Shown here in pieces: positions 7,813 through 18,100 of a stretch of DNA of 64,000 nt; position 1 is the stretch's first letter, and each line of letters opens with the position of its first letter. A program made the translations under genes and the position numbers. This DNA comes from an uncultured Pelosinus sp. GTDB lineage: Bacteria > Bacillota > Negativicutes > Sporomusales > Acetonemataceae. The notes beneath the pieces were generated by a model that saw only the letters and a list, made by a program, of their open reading frames with translations, was not told where the DNA came from and did no database searches. Location of the stretch: positions 54,879 through 118,878 of the forward strand of contig UQPB01000004.1 of NCBI GenBank assembly GCA_900542835.1, given 5' to 3'.

Positions 7813-8811
7813 ATGAATATCAAGAAAAAAATAATGACGTTTTTAGTTAGCGGATTGTTGACGCTCTCACTTTTGGCCGTCAGCGCCTGCGGGACGCAAA
7901 ATACAGCAAAGCAGGATACCGGCCCTGCCAGCTCTAAAACGGTGCAGTTGCAAGAAACGATCAATGGTACAGCGTATACAATGACGTTTGACAGTGTGCC
8001 GCAAAGAGCAGTCAGCTTATCGCAGTTTTCAACTGAACTGTTGTTAGCGCTTGGATTACAGGAAAAAATGGTTGGAACAGCTTTTTTAGAAGAACCGATT
8101 TCGCCTAAGGTTAAAGAGGCTTATGCAAAAGTGCCGGTATTGTCGGAGAAATGGCCGGCTCAGGAAGTATTCTTTCAAGCAAAACCTGATTTTGCTATTG
8201 GCTGGGAAGTGGCTTTTTCCAAAAAGGGTGTGGAGGCTGCCAATGTAATTTCCCAGGGGATCAAGGTGTTTATTCCAAAGTCGACTACGGAATCGAATGC
8301 GAATATGGATACTTTGTTTGAAGATATTCGTACACTGGGAGCAATATTTGATGTTCGCGATAGGGCTGAGTCCTATATACAGCAAGAGCAGCAGCGAATT
8401 AAGACTGTTCAGGAGAAGCTTGCTAAGCTGCCGCCGCGCTCTGTATTTATTTTTGATTCAGGAGACCAGGAGCCGTTTACTGTTTACGAGGGATTTACCA
8501 GTCATCTGCTCCTCCAGGCGGGCATGAAAAATGTCATGGCCGGCAAAGGTGTGAAAAAAACCTGGGGAAAAGCTAATTGGGAAGAGGTAATCGCCGCTAA
8601 TCCCGATTATATTTTGATTGTGGAGTATGATACTGCCAACCGGGGGCAATCGGACTATGAATCGAAAGTGCAGTATCTGAAAGAAAACCCGCGGCTGCAG
8701 ACGATTAAAGCGGTTCAGAAACAGGCATTCCTCCGTGTTCGTTTGGCAGAAATCGTACCTGGTATTCGCAATGTAGATCTACTGGAGCGTTTGGCCGCTC
8801 AACGAGAATAA
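7813..8811 (+). CDS. btuF: Cobalamin-type ABC transporter substrate-binding lipoprotein
   Basis: A 332-residue binding protein of the TroA/BtuF fold. The lipoprotein signal ends at LLAVSAC. The mature part has the typical N lobe (RAVSLSQFSTELLLALGL), a long linking helix (about residues 185-210) and the C lobe (NWEEVIAANPDYILIVEY). It is the first gene after a cobalamin riboswitch and is followed by a BtuC-type permease, so corrinoid binding is the likely role; the fold alone would also fit iron-siderophore binding. SD-like GGAAGCGAGG lies upstream. Confidence 0.88.
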   Translation: MNIKKKIMTFLVSGLLTLSLLAVSACGTQNTAKQDTGPASSKTVQLQETINGTAYTMTFDSVPQRAVSLSQFSTELLLALGLQEKMVGTAFLEEPISPKVKEAYAKVPVLSEKWPAQEVFFQAKPDFAIGWEVAFSKKGVEAANVISQGIKVFIPKSTTESNANMDTLFEDIRTLGAIFDVRDRAESYIQQEQQRIKTVQEKLAKLPPRSVFIFDSGDQEPFTVYEGFTSHLLLQAGMKNVMAGKGVKKTWGKANWEEVIAANPDYILIVEYDTANRGQSDYESKVQYLKENPRLQTIKAVQKQAFLRVRLAEIVPGIRNVDLLERLAAQRE

Positions 8812-8839
8812 ACGACTTGATTGATAAGGGGGAACCTCT

Positions 8840-9868
8840 ATGAGCAAACGACAGGCGCAGCTGGCCGATTTTCTATTGGTGCTGGCTGCGTTGCTGTCGA
8901 TCACTGTATCTGTTGCCTACGGCCCTGTCGGCATTCCGGCGGATATAGTGTATGCTATTATTGGGAGTAAACTGAGTGGCCAACTTTCGGCTGCTCCTTC
9001 ATGGGAACAAGGCAGTGAGGTTATCATCTGGCAGTTTCGGCTGCCCCGCGTGTTATTGGCCGGATTGGCTGGAGCCGTATTAAGCCTGATTGGTATTTTA
9101 CTCCAGACATTAACCCGGAATTCACTGGCTGAGCCTTACGTGTTAGGGGTTTCGGCAGGGGCATCGGCCGGTGCGGTCGGTGTTATTGTACTGGGGTTGT
9201 TCAGCTGGGGCGGTGGCAGGGCTGTGGAACTCGGCGCTTGCATTGGGGCATTTACAGCCATTTTGGCACTGGTGCTCTTTGCTGGTGGCAGTCGGGATCC
9301 TGTCCGGCTTATTCTAGTCGGAATCGGAGTTGCTGCTTTTTTTAGTGCGGTGACGACGCTGATTATTTATTTGGCTAAAAATGACTCCCAACTGCGCAGT
9401 GCCATGTTTTGGATGGTGGGCAGCTTTGCCAGTGTTAAATGGGCTGATCTGGGATTGCCGGCACTGTTTGCGCTAGTCTTTTTTAGCTGCGCGCTGTTTC
9501 TCCACAAGGAACTGGATTTACTATTGCTAGGAAGCGACGAAGCACGGAAACTAGGAGTTCCTGTACACGCTATTCAGTGGAGCTTGATTGTAATGGCTTC
9601 ATCCCTTGTCGCAGTTATTGTGGCTAAAGTGGGGGTAATCGGATTTGTCGGATTAGTCGTACCCCATATCGCCCGAAAACTATTTGGCGTGAGCCATCGG
9701 CGATTATTACCGGCGGCAGCCTTGTTGGGAGCAATATTTCTCATTTGGGCAGACACCATTGCCCGGACTTGCTTCAGCCCCGAAGAGTTACCTGTCGGTG
9801 TGATAACCGCGCTGGCAGGAGCACCGATTTTTATTTCCATGATCCGAAGAAATTATCGATTCGGTTAA
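8840..9868 (+). CDS. btuC: FecCD/BtuC-type ABC permease
   Basis: A 342-residue membrane protein of about ten helices. Family marks: FRLPRVLLAGLAGAVLSLIG, NSLAEPYVLGVSAGAS, the ATPase-contact region GSDEARKLGV and GFVGLVVPHIAR. Start ATG with AAGGGGGAACC upstream, 28 nt after btuF. Under cobalamin riboswitch control it should move corrinoid across the inner membrane. No ATPase gene follows: a strong terminator lies 6 nt after the stop and the next gene is selO. The nucleotide-binding subunit must come from elsewhere. Confidence 0.9.
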   Translation: MSKRQAQLADFLLVLAALLSITVSVAYGPVGIPADIVYAIIGSKLSGQLSAAPSWEQGSEVIIWQFRLPRVLLAGLAGAVLSLIGILLQTLTRNSLAEPYVLGVSAGASAGAVGVIVLGLFSWGGGRAVELGACIGAFTAILALVLFAGGSRDPVRLILVGIGVAAFFSAVTTLIIYLAKNDSQLRSAMFWMVGSFASVKWADLGLPALFALVFFSCALFLHKELDLLLLGSDEARKLGVPVHAIQWSLIVMASSLVAVIVAKVGVIGFVGLVVPHIARKLFGVSHRRLLPAAALLGAIFLIWADTIARTCFSPEELPVGVITALAGAPIFISMIRRNYRFG

Positions 9869-9874
9869 GTGGAT

Positions 9875-9909
9875 AAAAAAATGCAGTTCCATCAGAACTG
9901 CATTTTTTT
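9875..9909. terminator. Bidirectional-looking terminator after btuC
   Basis: Seven A plus TGCAGTTC, a 5-nt loop, then GAACTGCA plus seven T; a perfect 15-bp stem. Confidence 0.92.
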
Positions 9910-10070
9910 ATCAAACTTTCGAAGTAAGCCAGTTTTTCGAGTAGAAGATGAAGCTAGATCCGAACACAGAAATTCAGTAGAAGATCAATATATTCATAAA
10001 AATTTCAGACTCGCAGACACTAAAGGCGAAGCTTTGGCTGGCAATCGTTTATCGAGGAGGCGAATCGCAA

Positions 10071-11537
10071 ATGGCTATGGGGGAAAACATAATCGGCTGG
10101 AATTTTGACAACAGTTATGCCCAGCTGCCGGAATTATTTTTTCAACGTCAACTGCCAACGCCGGTCGTTGCGCCGGAACTGGTCTTATTTAACCGGCAAC
10201 TGGCGGAATATCTCGGACTGAACGCGCAGGAACTGCAAAGCCGGGATGGCGCGGCGCTGTTGACCGGTAACCGGACTGCACCGGGCTCTTGGCCGCTTGC
10301 GCAGGCCTATGCCGGTCATCAGTTCGGCCACTTCACGATGCTGGGCGATGGCCGGGCGATCCTGCTGGGCGAACAGATTACGCCAGCGGGAGAACGGTTT
10401 GATATTCAACTTAAAGGTGCGGGACGGACTCCCTATTCCCGGCAGGGCGACGGCCGGGCCGCGTTGGGACCGATGCTGCGCGAATACATCATCAGTGAGG
10501 CAATGACTGCGTTAGGTATTCCCAGCACTCGCAGTCTGGCGGTGGCGATTACCGGTGAGACGGTGTATCGCGAGACGGCGCAGCGGGGAGCGGTTCTGAC
10601 CCGGGTAGCCGCGAGCCATCTGCGGGTAGGTACCTTTCAGTATGCGGCTCAATGGGGTTCGCTCGAGGATTTGCGGCTGTTGGCAGACTATACGCTTTCA
10701 CGTCATTTTGCCGGGTTGGCGGCTGCGGACAACCGCTATCTGGCCCTGCTTACGGAAGTCGTCCGGAGGCAGGCCTGGTTAATCGCCCAATGGCAGCTGA
10801 CCGGCTTTGTTCATGGCGTCATGAATACCGACAATATGGCTGTCAGCGGTGAGACGATTGATTATGGGCCTTGCGCTTTTATCGATGTTTATGATCCGGC
10901 AACGGTCTTCAGCTCGATCGATCTTCGCGGCCGCTATGCCTTCGGCCGCCAGCCGCATATGGCAGAGTGGAATCTGGCGCGCTTGGCGGAAGCGCTACTA
11001 CCCTTGCTGCACCCGGAGCAAAAGCAGGCTGTTAAGCTGGCGGAGAATGCGTTGGCCGGTTTTATGAATCACTATCAGGATTACTGGCTTGCCGGGATGA
11101 GAAAAAAACTGGGGCTTGCCAACGCGGAGGCAGAAGATGAAGCGCTGATAAAGAGACTGCTGGCGCTGCTGGAACAGTACCAGGCCGATTACACCAATAC
11201 CTTCCGCAGTCTGACACTGGGCCTGCCGGCGGATCAGGTTTTATCTGATGCTGCTGAATTTCTACAGTGGTACGAACTATGGCAGCTCCGGTTGAGAAGA
11301 CAGCCGGAAGCGGCGGTTTCTCCCGGGCAGTTGATGAAAAACAGTAACCCGGCTGTTATACCCCGCAACCATCGTGTGGAAGCCGCGCTGGAAGCGGCCG
11401 GACGTGCCGACTACAGCGCGCTGCGGCAATTGCTGGCGGTATTGGCCGATCCTTATGCCTACTCTGCCGAACAAGTTGCTTATGCCACGTTGCCTGAGAC
11501 GCCGGACCGGGTCTATAAAACCTTCTGCGGGACCTGA
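10071..11537 (+). CDS. selO: SelO/YdiU-family protein adenylyltransferase
   Basis: A 488-residue pseudokinase-fold enzyme that transfers AMP from ATP to protein hydroxyls. The family is unmistakable: [21 protein letters not shown], then [20 protein letters not shown], and [20 protein letters not shown] with the metal-binding Asn/Asp residues. The C-terminus ends in TFCGT, a Cys where eukaryotic SelO carries selenocysteine. Start ATG with CGAGGAGGCG upstream. SelO is linked to redox stress in E. coli, which fits the msr genes about 7 kb away, though they are not in one operon. It sits alone between terminators. Confidence 0.95.
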   Translation: MAMGENIIGWNFDNSYAQLPELFFQRQLPTPVVAPELVLFNRQLAEYLGLNAQELQSRDGAALLTGNRTAPGSWPLAQAYAGHQFGHFTMLGDGRAILLGEQITPAGERFDIQLKGAGRTPYSRQGDGRAALGPMLREYIISEAMTALGIPSTRSLAVAITGETVYRETAQRGAVLTRVAASHLRVGTFQYAAQWGSLEDLRLLADYTLSRHFAGLAAADNRYLALLTEVVRRQAWLIAQWQLTGFVHGVMNTDNMAVSGETIDYGPCAFIDVYDPATVFSSIDLRGRYAFGRQPHMAEWNLARLAEALLPLLHPEQKQAVKLAENALAGFMNHYQDYWLAGMRKKLGLANAEAEDEALIKRLLALLEQYQADYTNTFRSLTLGLPADQVLSDAAEFLQWYELWQLRLRRQPEAAVSPGQLMKNSNPAVIPRNHRVEAALEAAGRADYSALRQLLAVLADPYAYSAEQVAYATLPETPDRVYKTFCGT

Positions 11538-11664
11538 TAGCAAGCGAGAAGGGGGTTCGTTTATAAGGCGACCCGCTTGAACTCTATAAGCTTGATAACC
11601 ACGAACCGATGCTACCACGCCTCTGCCTCCGGGGTTACGGCCATAATTTTATCTGTGCGCGAAA

Positions 11665-11707
11665 AACGGCAGCCGCTGCAGGTCGATTCCTGTAGTTGGC
11701 TGCCGTT
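11665..11707 (+). terminator. Hairpin terminator candidate after selO
   Basis: AACGGCAGCC pairs with GGCTGCCGTT; an inner CTGCAGG/CCTGTAG stem extends it. The tail ATTGTTT is only moderately T-rich. The 11538-11664 stretch before it shows nothing else I can identify. Confidence 0.55.
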
Positions 11708-11752
11708 ATTGTTTGAAAATATAAACTTTATTCTAAGGTATTCCAATATATA

Positions 11753-11782
11753 ACAATTTTGTGTATACTCAGTATAAATTGT
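11753..11782 (+). promoter_or_regulatory. Palindromic promoter of the spo0E-like gene
   Basis: ACAATTT...AAATTGT outer arms enclose TATACT-C-AGTATA, so the -10 hexamer TATACT (11764-11769) is half of a dyad. The -35 is weak (TTCCAA, 11741). A repressor bound here would block transcription. Confidence 0.5.
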
Positions 11783-11804
11783 TTTTAAAGGAGTATGTAA
11801 AAAA

Positions 11805-11981
11805 ATGTCTATTGTATCTATCTTAAATGCCATTGAGGCGCTGCGGCAGGAAATGTACAGGGCAGTGGCCGTATACGGTATTGACAGCCAGCAGGCTCTG
11901 ACGGTCAGCCAAAGGCTGGATAAGGCGCTCAATCAATATGCCGCGGCCAGGGAGACTGCCGATGCGTTGAAGATTGCCTGA
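11805..11981 (+). CDS. Spo0E-like Asp-phosphatase family protein
   Basis: A 58-residue protein: MSIVSILNAIEAL then a second helix carrying VSQRLDKALNQY. The SQ..LD motif is the signature of the Spo0E/YisI/YnzD family, two-helix phosphatases that remove phosphate from Spo0A~P and delay sporulation. AAAGGAG lies 11 nt upstream. A dyad-symmetric promoter precedes it and a strong terminator follows, so it is monocistronic. spo0A is in the same window at 43804. The family call rests on the motif and length; the target is inferred. Confidence 0.8.
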   Translation: MSIVSILNAIEALRQEMYRAVAVYGIDSQQALTVSQRLDKALNQYAAARETADALKIA

Positions 11982-12047
11982 TGGCGGGACGCAACTGGCA
12001 AAGCGGCTGTTGGGCGGAAGACTATCACATAGGGGCACGGCCTAGGG

Positions 12048-12076
12048 AATCCTGTTGTCAGTAACAGGATTTTTTT
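12048..12076 (+). terminator. Terminator after the spo0E-like gene
   Basis: AATCCTGTT, a 6-nt loop, AACAGGATT, then T-rich tail. The tail overlaps the last codon of the convergent PHP gene. Confidence 0.85.
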
Positions 12077-12938
12077 AATCTGCCGAATCGCTCAGCGGAT
12101 GCGGCGTCGCCTGCCGTCTGTCAAATACCAGTAGCTGCTTATAGCCGAATTTTTTCACATAACTTTCCGCTTCCGCGATGAAGCGGCCGCAATCCTCCGG
12201 TTGATGGGCGTCAGAGGAGAGAATAATCGGGATTTTATAGTTTGCCGCTACTTCCATGAATGCCGGATAAGGGGAAATCTCCTGAATCGGGTAACGGTAG
12301 ACTGTGCCGGTATTGACGTCTATTGCCATGCCGGCCTGCTGCAGTGCCTTGGCCACCCGTTCCAGATAAGGCTGCACATCAAAGTCAGGCAGATGTTTGA
12401 ACAGGCGGATATTAAACGGATGGCCGAGGATATCGTAGATTCCCGCCCGGGACATGTCCTCGGCGGCGCTTGCATACCATTCATAGATGTCCCGCAGCGT
12501 GTACTGGTCCCAGACAAATTGCAGCGAAGAAAAATCGAAGCCCCAGCCGTTGAGAAAGTGAACCGAACCGATCAGGTAATCAAACGGATACTGCGATAAA
12601 ATCGAACGCACCTGCTCGTGATTGCGGAAATTGCATACTTCCAGTCCGGTTTTTACCGGATAGCCTTTTTTCTTCAGCAGAGCCATAAACGCAAAATAGT
12701 CGTTAAGACTGTAGCGAAACTTATTTTTGCCCAGCCATTGCCGCTGATAACTGCCTATCGGCGATTCGTCCAGCACCAATTCGTCGTAATATAGCTCTTT
12801 GAACTCAATAAAGCCGTGACTGTGTTCGGCGATACCGATCTCTTCAATCCCCCGCTTTTGGGCGTGCACAAAAAAATTGTGCACCCATTCCAGGTCATAG
12901 CTGCCATACTCAAAGTGCATGTGATAATCAATACGCAA
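12075..12938 (-). CDS. PHP-domain phosphatase (HisJ/HisK histidinol-phosphatase-like)
   Basis: A 287-residue PHP TIM-barrel metal-dependent phosphoesterase. Motifs in order: DYHMH near the N-terminus, GIAEHSHG, GLEV, GSVHFLNGW, DILGHPFNI and SSDAHQP. All the metal-ligand motifs of the family are present. A longer frame from 12995 runs inside merR; I choose TTG at 12938 because AGAGGAGG, lying in the last merR codons, is 6 nt upstream. The merR stop is only 2 nt before the start, so the pair is coupled. No other histidine genes are nearby, so the substrate may not be histidinol phosphate. Confidence 0.87.
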   Translation of the reverse strand: MRIDYHMHFEYGSYDLEWVHNFFVHAQKRGIEEIGIAEHSHGFIEFKELYYDELVLDESPIGSYQRQWLGKNKFRYSLNDYFAFMALLKKKGYPVKTGLEVCNFRNHEQVRSILSQYPFDYLIGSVHFLNGWGFDFSSLQFVWDQYTLRDIYEWYASAAEDMSRAGIYDILGHPFNIRLFKHLPDFDVQPYLERVAKALQQAGMAIDVNTGTVYRYPIQEISPYPAFMEVAANYKIPIILSSDAHQPEDCGRFIAEAESYVKKFGYKQLLVFDRRQATPHPLSDSAD

Positions 12939-12940
12939 GG

Positions 12941-13789
12941 CTAGGCCTCCTCTGATGACGTATTCTGCAATGAAATTGATATTTGCATTTCGCAATAATA
13001 AGGGTCTTCAACGGCCGCGGCGGTGTCATCGAGGATGCTTTCCGCGTAGGCATAGTCGGCGAAGGCGAGCCTGTGACTGTTTGCATAGTCCACAAGCTGC
13101 TGCAGGGCCTGGCTCATTTCCGGCCAGGCGCCTTTATAGTAACCGACAAGATAGCGGCCGGCCGGTTTGCAGGTTGACGATCGGGTATTTTGTTTGTCAA
13201 CCCGATAAAAGAAATTAGCTAGTTGATAAAAGTTTCCCTGTCGCATTTCTTTGGTAGCGAGCATATAGCCAAGCGGATAGCCGCAGTAGCTGCGCTGCTG
13301 GTAACAGTCCTGCATAAACTGTTGAATGATTTCCGCTGTTTGCTCCATGCTGATACCGACGGTCGAACGGCTGATTACGATTGGCTGCGCTTCGGCTTCA
13401 ACAATAGTAATGCTGGCGCAATCCAAGGGGGTCGTTGTTTCCAGATTGTTGATTTTATTGCCCACCACTTTTTGCAGCCACAGCAATTCGTCAATTTCCC
13501 GCTGCAGCATTTGGCTTTGATTCTGCAGCACTGTTTGTAAGGTCTGCGGGGTGTTGTGTCTAAGATAGTTTTTGATTTCCTCCAGCGGCACCCGCAGCCG
13601 GCGCAGCAACTGAATGGAATCGAAAATGCAGCATTGCCCGAATGTATAATAGCGGTAGCCGTTTTTTCTCACAATGGCGGGTTTAAATAAATCAATACTG
13701 TCGTAATACATAAGTGTTCGTTTATTGATGCCGTACAAGGCGGCAAATTGACCGGTGGTGAACTGTTTTTGCAAAAATTCGTCATGCAT
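12941..13789 (-). CDS. MerR-family activator with GyrI-like effector domain (BmrR-like)
   Basis: A 282-residue regulator. The N-terminal winged helix (residues about 8-75) reads TTGQFAALYGINKRTLMYYD and then GYRYYTFGQ. A dimerisation coiled coil spans about 85-125. The C-terminal half matches a GyrI-like/effector-binding domain of the kind that binds drugs in BmrR. GAGGAG lies 8 nt before the ATG. The gene is divergent from an RND pump whose promoter holds a 9-bp dyad in a 19-bp spacer, the hallmark of MerR activation. It probably senses a pump substrate, activates the pump and regulates itself with the PHP gene. Confidence 0.92.
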   Translation of the reverse strand: MHDEFLQKQFTTGQFAALYGINKRTLMYYDSIDLFKPAIVRKNGYRYYTFGQCCIFDSIQLLRRLRVPLEEIKNYLRHNTPQTLQTVLQNQSQMLQREIDELLWLQKVVGNKINNLETTTPLDCASITIVEAEAQPIVISRSTVGISMEQTAEIIQQFMQDCYQQRSYCGYPLGYMLATKEMRQGNFYQLANFFYRVDKQNTRSSTCKPAGRYLVGYYKGAWPEMSQALQQLVDYANSHRLAFADYAYAESILDDTAAAVEDPYYCEMQISISLQNTSSEEA

Positions 13790-13803
13790 CAGTTTTTCTC
13801 CTC

Positions 13804-13834
13804 TTGACTGTACAGTTGCTGTATAGTTTATTAT
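13804..13834 (+). promoter_or_regulatory. MerR-type promoter/operator of the second RND operon
   Basis: -35 TTGACT (13804-13809), an overlong 19-nt spacer, -10 TATTAT (13829-13834). ACTGTACAG and CTGTATAGT (13807-13815 and 13819-13827) form a 9-bp dyad with one mismatch, centred in the spacer. This is the classic geometry that a MerR protein untwists. Confidence 0.8.
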
Positions 13835-13859
13835 ACTTTAGTAATAGAAAAGTAGTCAA
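13830..13859 (-). promoter_or_regulatory. Promoter of the merR-PHP operon
   Basis: Minus strand TTGACT (13859-13854), 18-nt spacer, TATAAT (13835-13830). It points away from the RND operon and its start site falls on the MerR dyad, so MerR binding could repress its own gene. Confidence 0.65.
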
Positions 13860-13946
13860 TTCTGGAAACTGCAAACTATTTTAAAGAGTTGCCGGCAGCA
13901 GGAATGGCGCTGAATCTGGATTCTTATGTTTGGGAGGTTGAATAAT

Positions 13947-15107
13947 TTGTCTTTAGGAAGAGTCAGGAAGATCTGCTGCGTAGGCGTGAGCGCGGTTATG
14001 CTCGGACTTCTTATCACCGGCTGCGGCGGCGCGCCGGCGACAGCGCCGCAGCATGCGGTGCCGGTCAAAGCGGTAAAGGTCATCCGGCAGGATGTGATTA
14101 AAAGCAATGAGTACGCCGGCCAGGTGCAGAGTAAAAGTGAAGTAAAAATACAGGCGAGGGTATCCGGAACGGTTGTCGAAAAACTGGTCGCCGGCGGCGA
14201 TATCGTGAAAAAAGGGCAGCCGTTATTCCGGATTGACAGTATTCAATATGAAAGCAGTCTGCTGTCCGCGCAGGCGCAACTGGCACAGGCCGAAGCGAAC
14301 TGGGAAAACGCGCGGATTGACACCGTCCGTTATGAGGATCTGCTTAGCGCCAGCGCGATTCCGGAGCAGCGCTTAACAACCCAAAAAGCGACTGAACGCC
14401 AGAATAAGGCGCTGGTTGATTCTTACCGGGCGCTGGTGAAGAAAGCGCAGGATGATTTCAACAGCACGGTTGTGGTTTCGCCGGTAGACGGTCGCGTTGA
14501 TGTCAATGACGTCAGTGTCGGCACCTATGCCCAGGCGGGCAGTACGGCGCTGGTCACCGTGGGGACAATTGATCCGGTTTTTGTACAGTTCAATATGAGT
14601 GAAACCGAATACCTTAATATGAGACAAGTTTCATCCGCTCACATTGGCGGCGGCGACTGGGGCAATGATGTTGTGATTACCCTGAGCAATGGCGCCGTCT
14701 ATCCGCAGCAGGGAAAAGTGACGCAGGTCGACCGCTCCCTGGCCAATAACAGCGGCACGCTGACGGTAAAAGCCACATTTGCCAATCCGGACGGGATTTT
14801 AATTCCCGGTATGTTTGCGAGAGTGAAAATTGCCGGCGCGCCAATCCAAGGCGCGATACTGGTACCGCAGCGGGCCATACAGCAGGTACTTGATAAATCG
14901 CTGGTAATGGTTGTTAATGCGGACGGTAAATCTGAAGCCCGGCCAGTTGTACTGGGAGACAAAGTAGGCGGGTACTGGCTGGTTAAAGAAGGCGTGAACG
15001 AGAATGACGCCGTCATCGTTGAAGGCCTGACAAAGGCTCAGGAAGGGGTAGCGCTTGATGTGACCATTACTGCTCCCGAAGAGTTGGGATTGTCAATTAA
15101 CTCATAG
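13947..15107 (+). CDS. RND periplasmic adaptor lipoprotein (AcrA/MexA type)
   Basis: A 386-residue adaptor. The lipoprotein signal ends LLITGCGG, so the mature protein is lipid-anchored, unlike the adaptor at 1986. Barrel-sandwich, coiled-coil (about residues 95-165), beta-barrel and membrane-proximal domains are in normal order (SGTVVEKLVAGGDIVKKGQ; VVVSPVDGRVDVNDV). An ATG at 13926 is in frame, but GGGAGG falls after it and 9 nt before TTG 13947, so I use TTG. The permease follows 16 nt later. Activation by the divergent MerR/GyrI-like protein is inferred. Confidence 0.93.
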   Translation: MSLGRVRKICCVGVSAVMLGLLITGCGGAPATAPQHAVPVKAVKVIRQDVIKSNEYAGQVQSKSEVKIQARVSGTVVEKLVAGGDIVKKGQPLFRIDSIQYESSLLSAQAQLAQAEANWENARIDTVRYEDLLSASAIPEQRLTTQKATERQNKALVDSYRALVKKAQDDFNSTVVVSPVDGRVDVNDVSVGTYAQAGSTALVTVGTIDPVFVQFNMSETEYLNMRQVSSAHIGGGDWGNDVVITLSNGAVYPQQGKVTQVDRSLANNSGTLTVKATFANPDGILIPGMFARVKIAGAPIQGAILVPQRAIQQVLDKSLVMVVNADGKSEARPVVLGDKVGGYWLVKEGVNENDAVIVEGLTKAQEGVALDVTITAPEELGLSINS

Positions 15108-15123
15108 CGAGGTGTGATCAAGC

Positions 15124-18100
15124 GTGGCGAGATTTTTTATTGAGCGGCCGGTCTTTGCGATTGTGCTGTCCCTTTTAATTCTGTTGACCGGCACTATTGC
15201 CGGTCTGAATCTTCCTATCGCCCAATATCCGCAGATCCAACCGCCGACGATATCGGTATCCGCTTCTTATACCGGCGCTAACGCCGAGGTTATCAACCAG
15301 ACGGTGGCCCAGGTAATTGAGGAGCAGGTTAACGGTGTGCAGGGAATGAACTACATGAGTTCAAACTCTGACGACTCCGGCGCTTATTCGTTGGAAGTGG
15401 TTTTTGATCTCGGGGTTGACGGCGATATTGCCGCAGTCAAAGTGCAGAACAGTGTGGCCCAGGCTAATGCCACTTTGCCGTCGGAGGTAACCTCATCCGG
15501 CGTTACCACTAAGAAAGCGTCTTCCGATATGGCGATGATCCTGAGCTTTTCTTCGCCTAAGGGCACTTATGACAGCATGTTTTTGACCAACTATGTAAAA
15601 GTATATCTGTTGGATTCGCTTAAGCGGGTCAGCGGGGTAGGCGATGTTACCGTCTGGGGCCCTGAATTTTCCCGACGAATCTGGCTGAATCCCGATCGCA
15701 TGGCGGAGCTGGGCTTAACGGTAGCCGATGTCATTGGCGCAGTTCAGGAGCAGAATATCCAGGCTCCGGCTGGTACCATCGGCTCGATGCCGGTGCCAAA
15801 GGGGCAGGAGTTCCAATATACCGGCAAGGTGCAGGGCCGCTTGTCCAGCATTGCTGATTTTGAAAAGATTATCGTGAAGGCCGAACCAAACGGAGCCTTT
15901 ATTTATCTTAAGGATATTGCCCGTATTGAAAACGGCGGTAAGGATCTAAGCTTTGCCACCAAGCAGGATGGTGCCGAGGCTGTCGGGGTGGCTATTCAGC
16001 TGACCAATGACGCCAATGCCATGAGTACGATTGCCGGTGTAAAGGCGGCGGTAGCAGCGGCGGCGGAGAATTTCCCGCCAGATATGGAATATCGGTCTGT
16101 CGTTGATAATACTGCCTATATTTCCGCGTCCATCAAGGAAGTAGTTAAAACCTTTTTAGAAGCAATGGCGCTGGTGCTATTTATCGTATTCCTGTTTCTA
16201 CAGAGTTGGCGGGCAACCTTGATTCCGATGCTGGCTGTTCCCGTTTCCCTGATCGGGACATTTGGCGCGTTTGTTATGCTGGGTTTCTCCATTAACACAC
16301 TGACACTATTTGCTATGGTTCTAGCAATCGGACTGGTAGTCGATGATGCTATTGTTGTTATCGAGGCTGTTGAACATCATATTCGTCACAGCAAGCTGAC
16401 GCCGCTGGAGGCTACGCGGCGGGCGATGGATGAAGTGGCCGGTCCGGTCGTGGCTATCGCGTTCGTCTTAGCTGCCGTATTCATTCCGGTTGCGTTTATC
16501 GGCGGCATGGTCGGCGTGCTCTACCGGCAGTTTGCTTTAACAATTGCGGTGTCGATGGCACTATCCGCGTTTGTCGCTCTAACGCTTACGCCGGCGTTGT
16601 GCGTGCTGTTGCTAAAGCCGCATGAAGAACAGCAGACAAGTACCTTCTTAAGCCGCTTTTTTGGTCAATTCAACGACTGGTTTGAGCGGACGACTGGTGC
16701 ATATAGCAAAAATGTGCGGATGCTGATCGGCAAGGCCCGGTATTGCTGCATCTTTTTGCTGATTGTTCTGGCGGGAACCGTTTACTTGTATAAAGTAGTG
16801 CCGACAACGTTTATCCCCGATGAGGATCAGGGGTTTGTTGTCACCTCTGTCAATTTGCCGGAAGGTGCGAGCATGAACCGGACGCAGCAGGTCGTTGACC
16901 GGCTGACCGCCGAAATAAAAGATAAGCCCGGGGTCGACATGGTCATGGCGATCAGCGGTCTGGATATGTTGTCTAATGCGGCAAAACCGAATGCCGCGAC
17001 TCTGTTTGTCGGACTGCAGCCTTGGGACAGGCGGACCACGCCCGAGACGCAAATTGATGCTCTCATTGGCTCAGTAATGGGGAAAGCCGATTTATTTCCA
17101 GAAGGCTCGCTGATGGCTTTTAATATTCCCTCCTTGCCGGGCCTGGGCATGATTGGCGGATTTACCATGGTTTTGCAGGATATGACCGGGCATAGCAAGG
17201 ACGAACTGGATGCGGTTACCCACTCGTTTGTTCAGGCGGCCAATCAATTGCCGGAAGTAACGGCGGTATATTCTACCTATAAAAGCGACTATCCCGGTTA
17301 TGAATTTGAGGTTGACCGGGAAAAGGTAAAAAACCTTGGTGTTCCCTTAACCGATGTATTTACCGCCCTGCAAGTCAATTTTGGCGGTGTCCAGGTCAAT
17401 GATTTCAATATGTTTGGCCGCACCTATAAAGTGGTGATGCAGGCGGACGCAACATATCGCAACGATGTGGAGATGATGCGGTTTATCAATGTCCGTTCGT
17501 CCAGTGGTGCGATGATTCCGCTGGATACGCTGGTCACCCCCAAGCTGACTACCGGTCCGTCGATCATTTCCCGCTTCAACGCCGCCCGTACCATTCCTGT
17601 CAACGGCTCAGTCGCTGCCGGCTACAGTTCGGGTCAGGCGATTGCCGCAATGGAGAAGCTGGCACGGGAAACGCTGCCGGCCGGATTTACTGTGGAATGG
17701 TCGGGGCAGAGCCGGGAAGAGAAGAAGGCTGGCAGCACAACCATGCAAATTCTGGCGCTGGCATTAGTATTTGTCTTTCTGTGCCTGGCCGCGCTGTATG
17801 AGAGCTGGAGCATCCCCTATGCCGTCATGCTTTCTGTTCCTACCGGCATTTTCGGCGCATTGTTATCGCAGTATGTAATGAATCTGCAGAACAGCGTCTA
17901 TATGCAGATTGGTATTATTATGCTGATTGGTCTGGCCGCCAAAAACGCCATTCTAATCGTCGAGTTTGCCAAAGTCCGGGTTGACAATGGCATGGACGCG
18001 GTTGAAGCGGCGGTTGAGGCGGCGGCATTGCGGCTGCGGCCGATCCTGATGACTTCCTTTGCCTTTATTATCGGCTGCCTGCCGCTGGCGATCGCCAGCG

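Noticed and set aside
9869..10108. 79-codon ORF between btuC and selO
   Set aside because: It starts inside the terminator region, crosses the selO start and has no SD or family resemblance.
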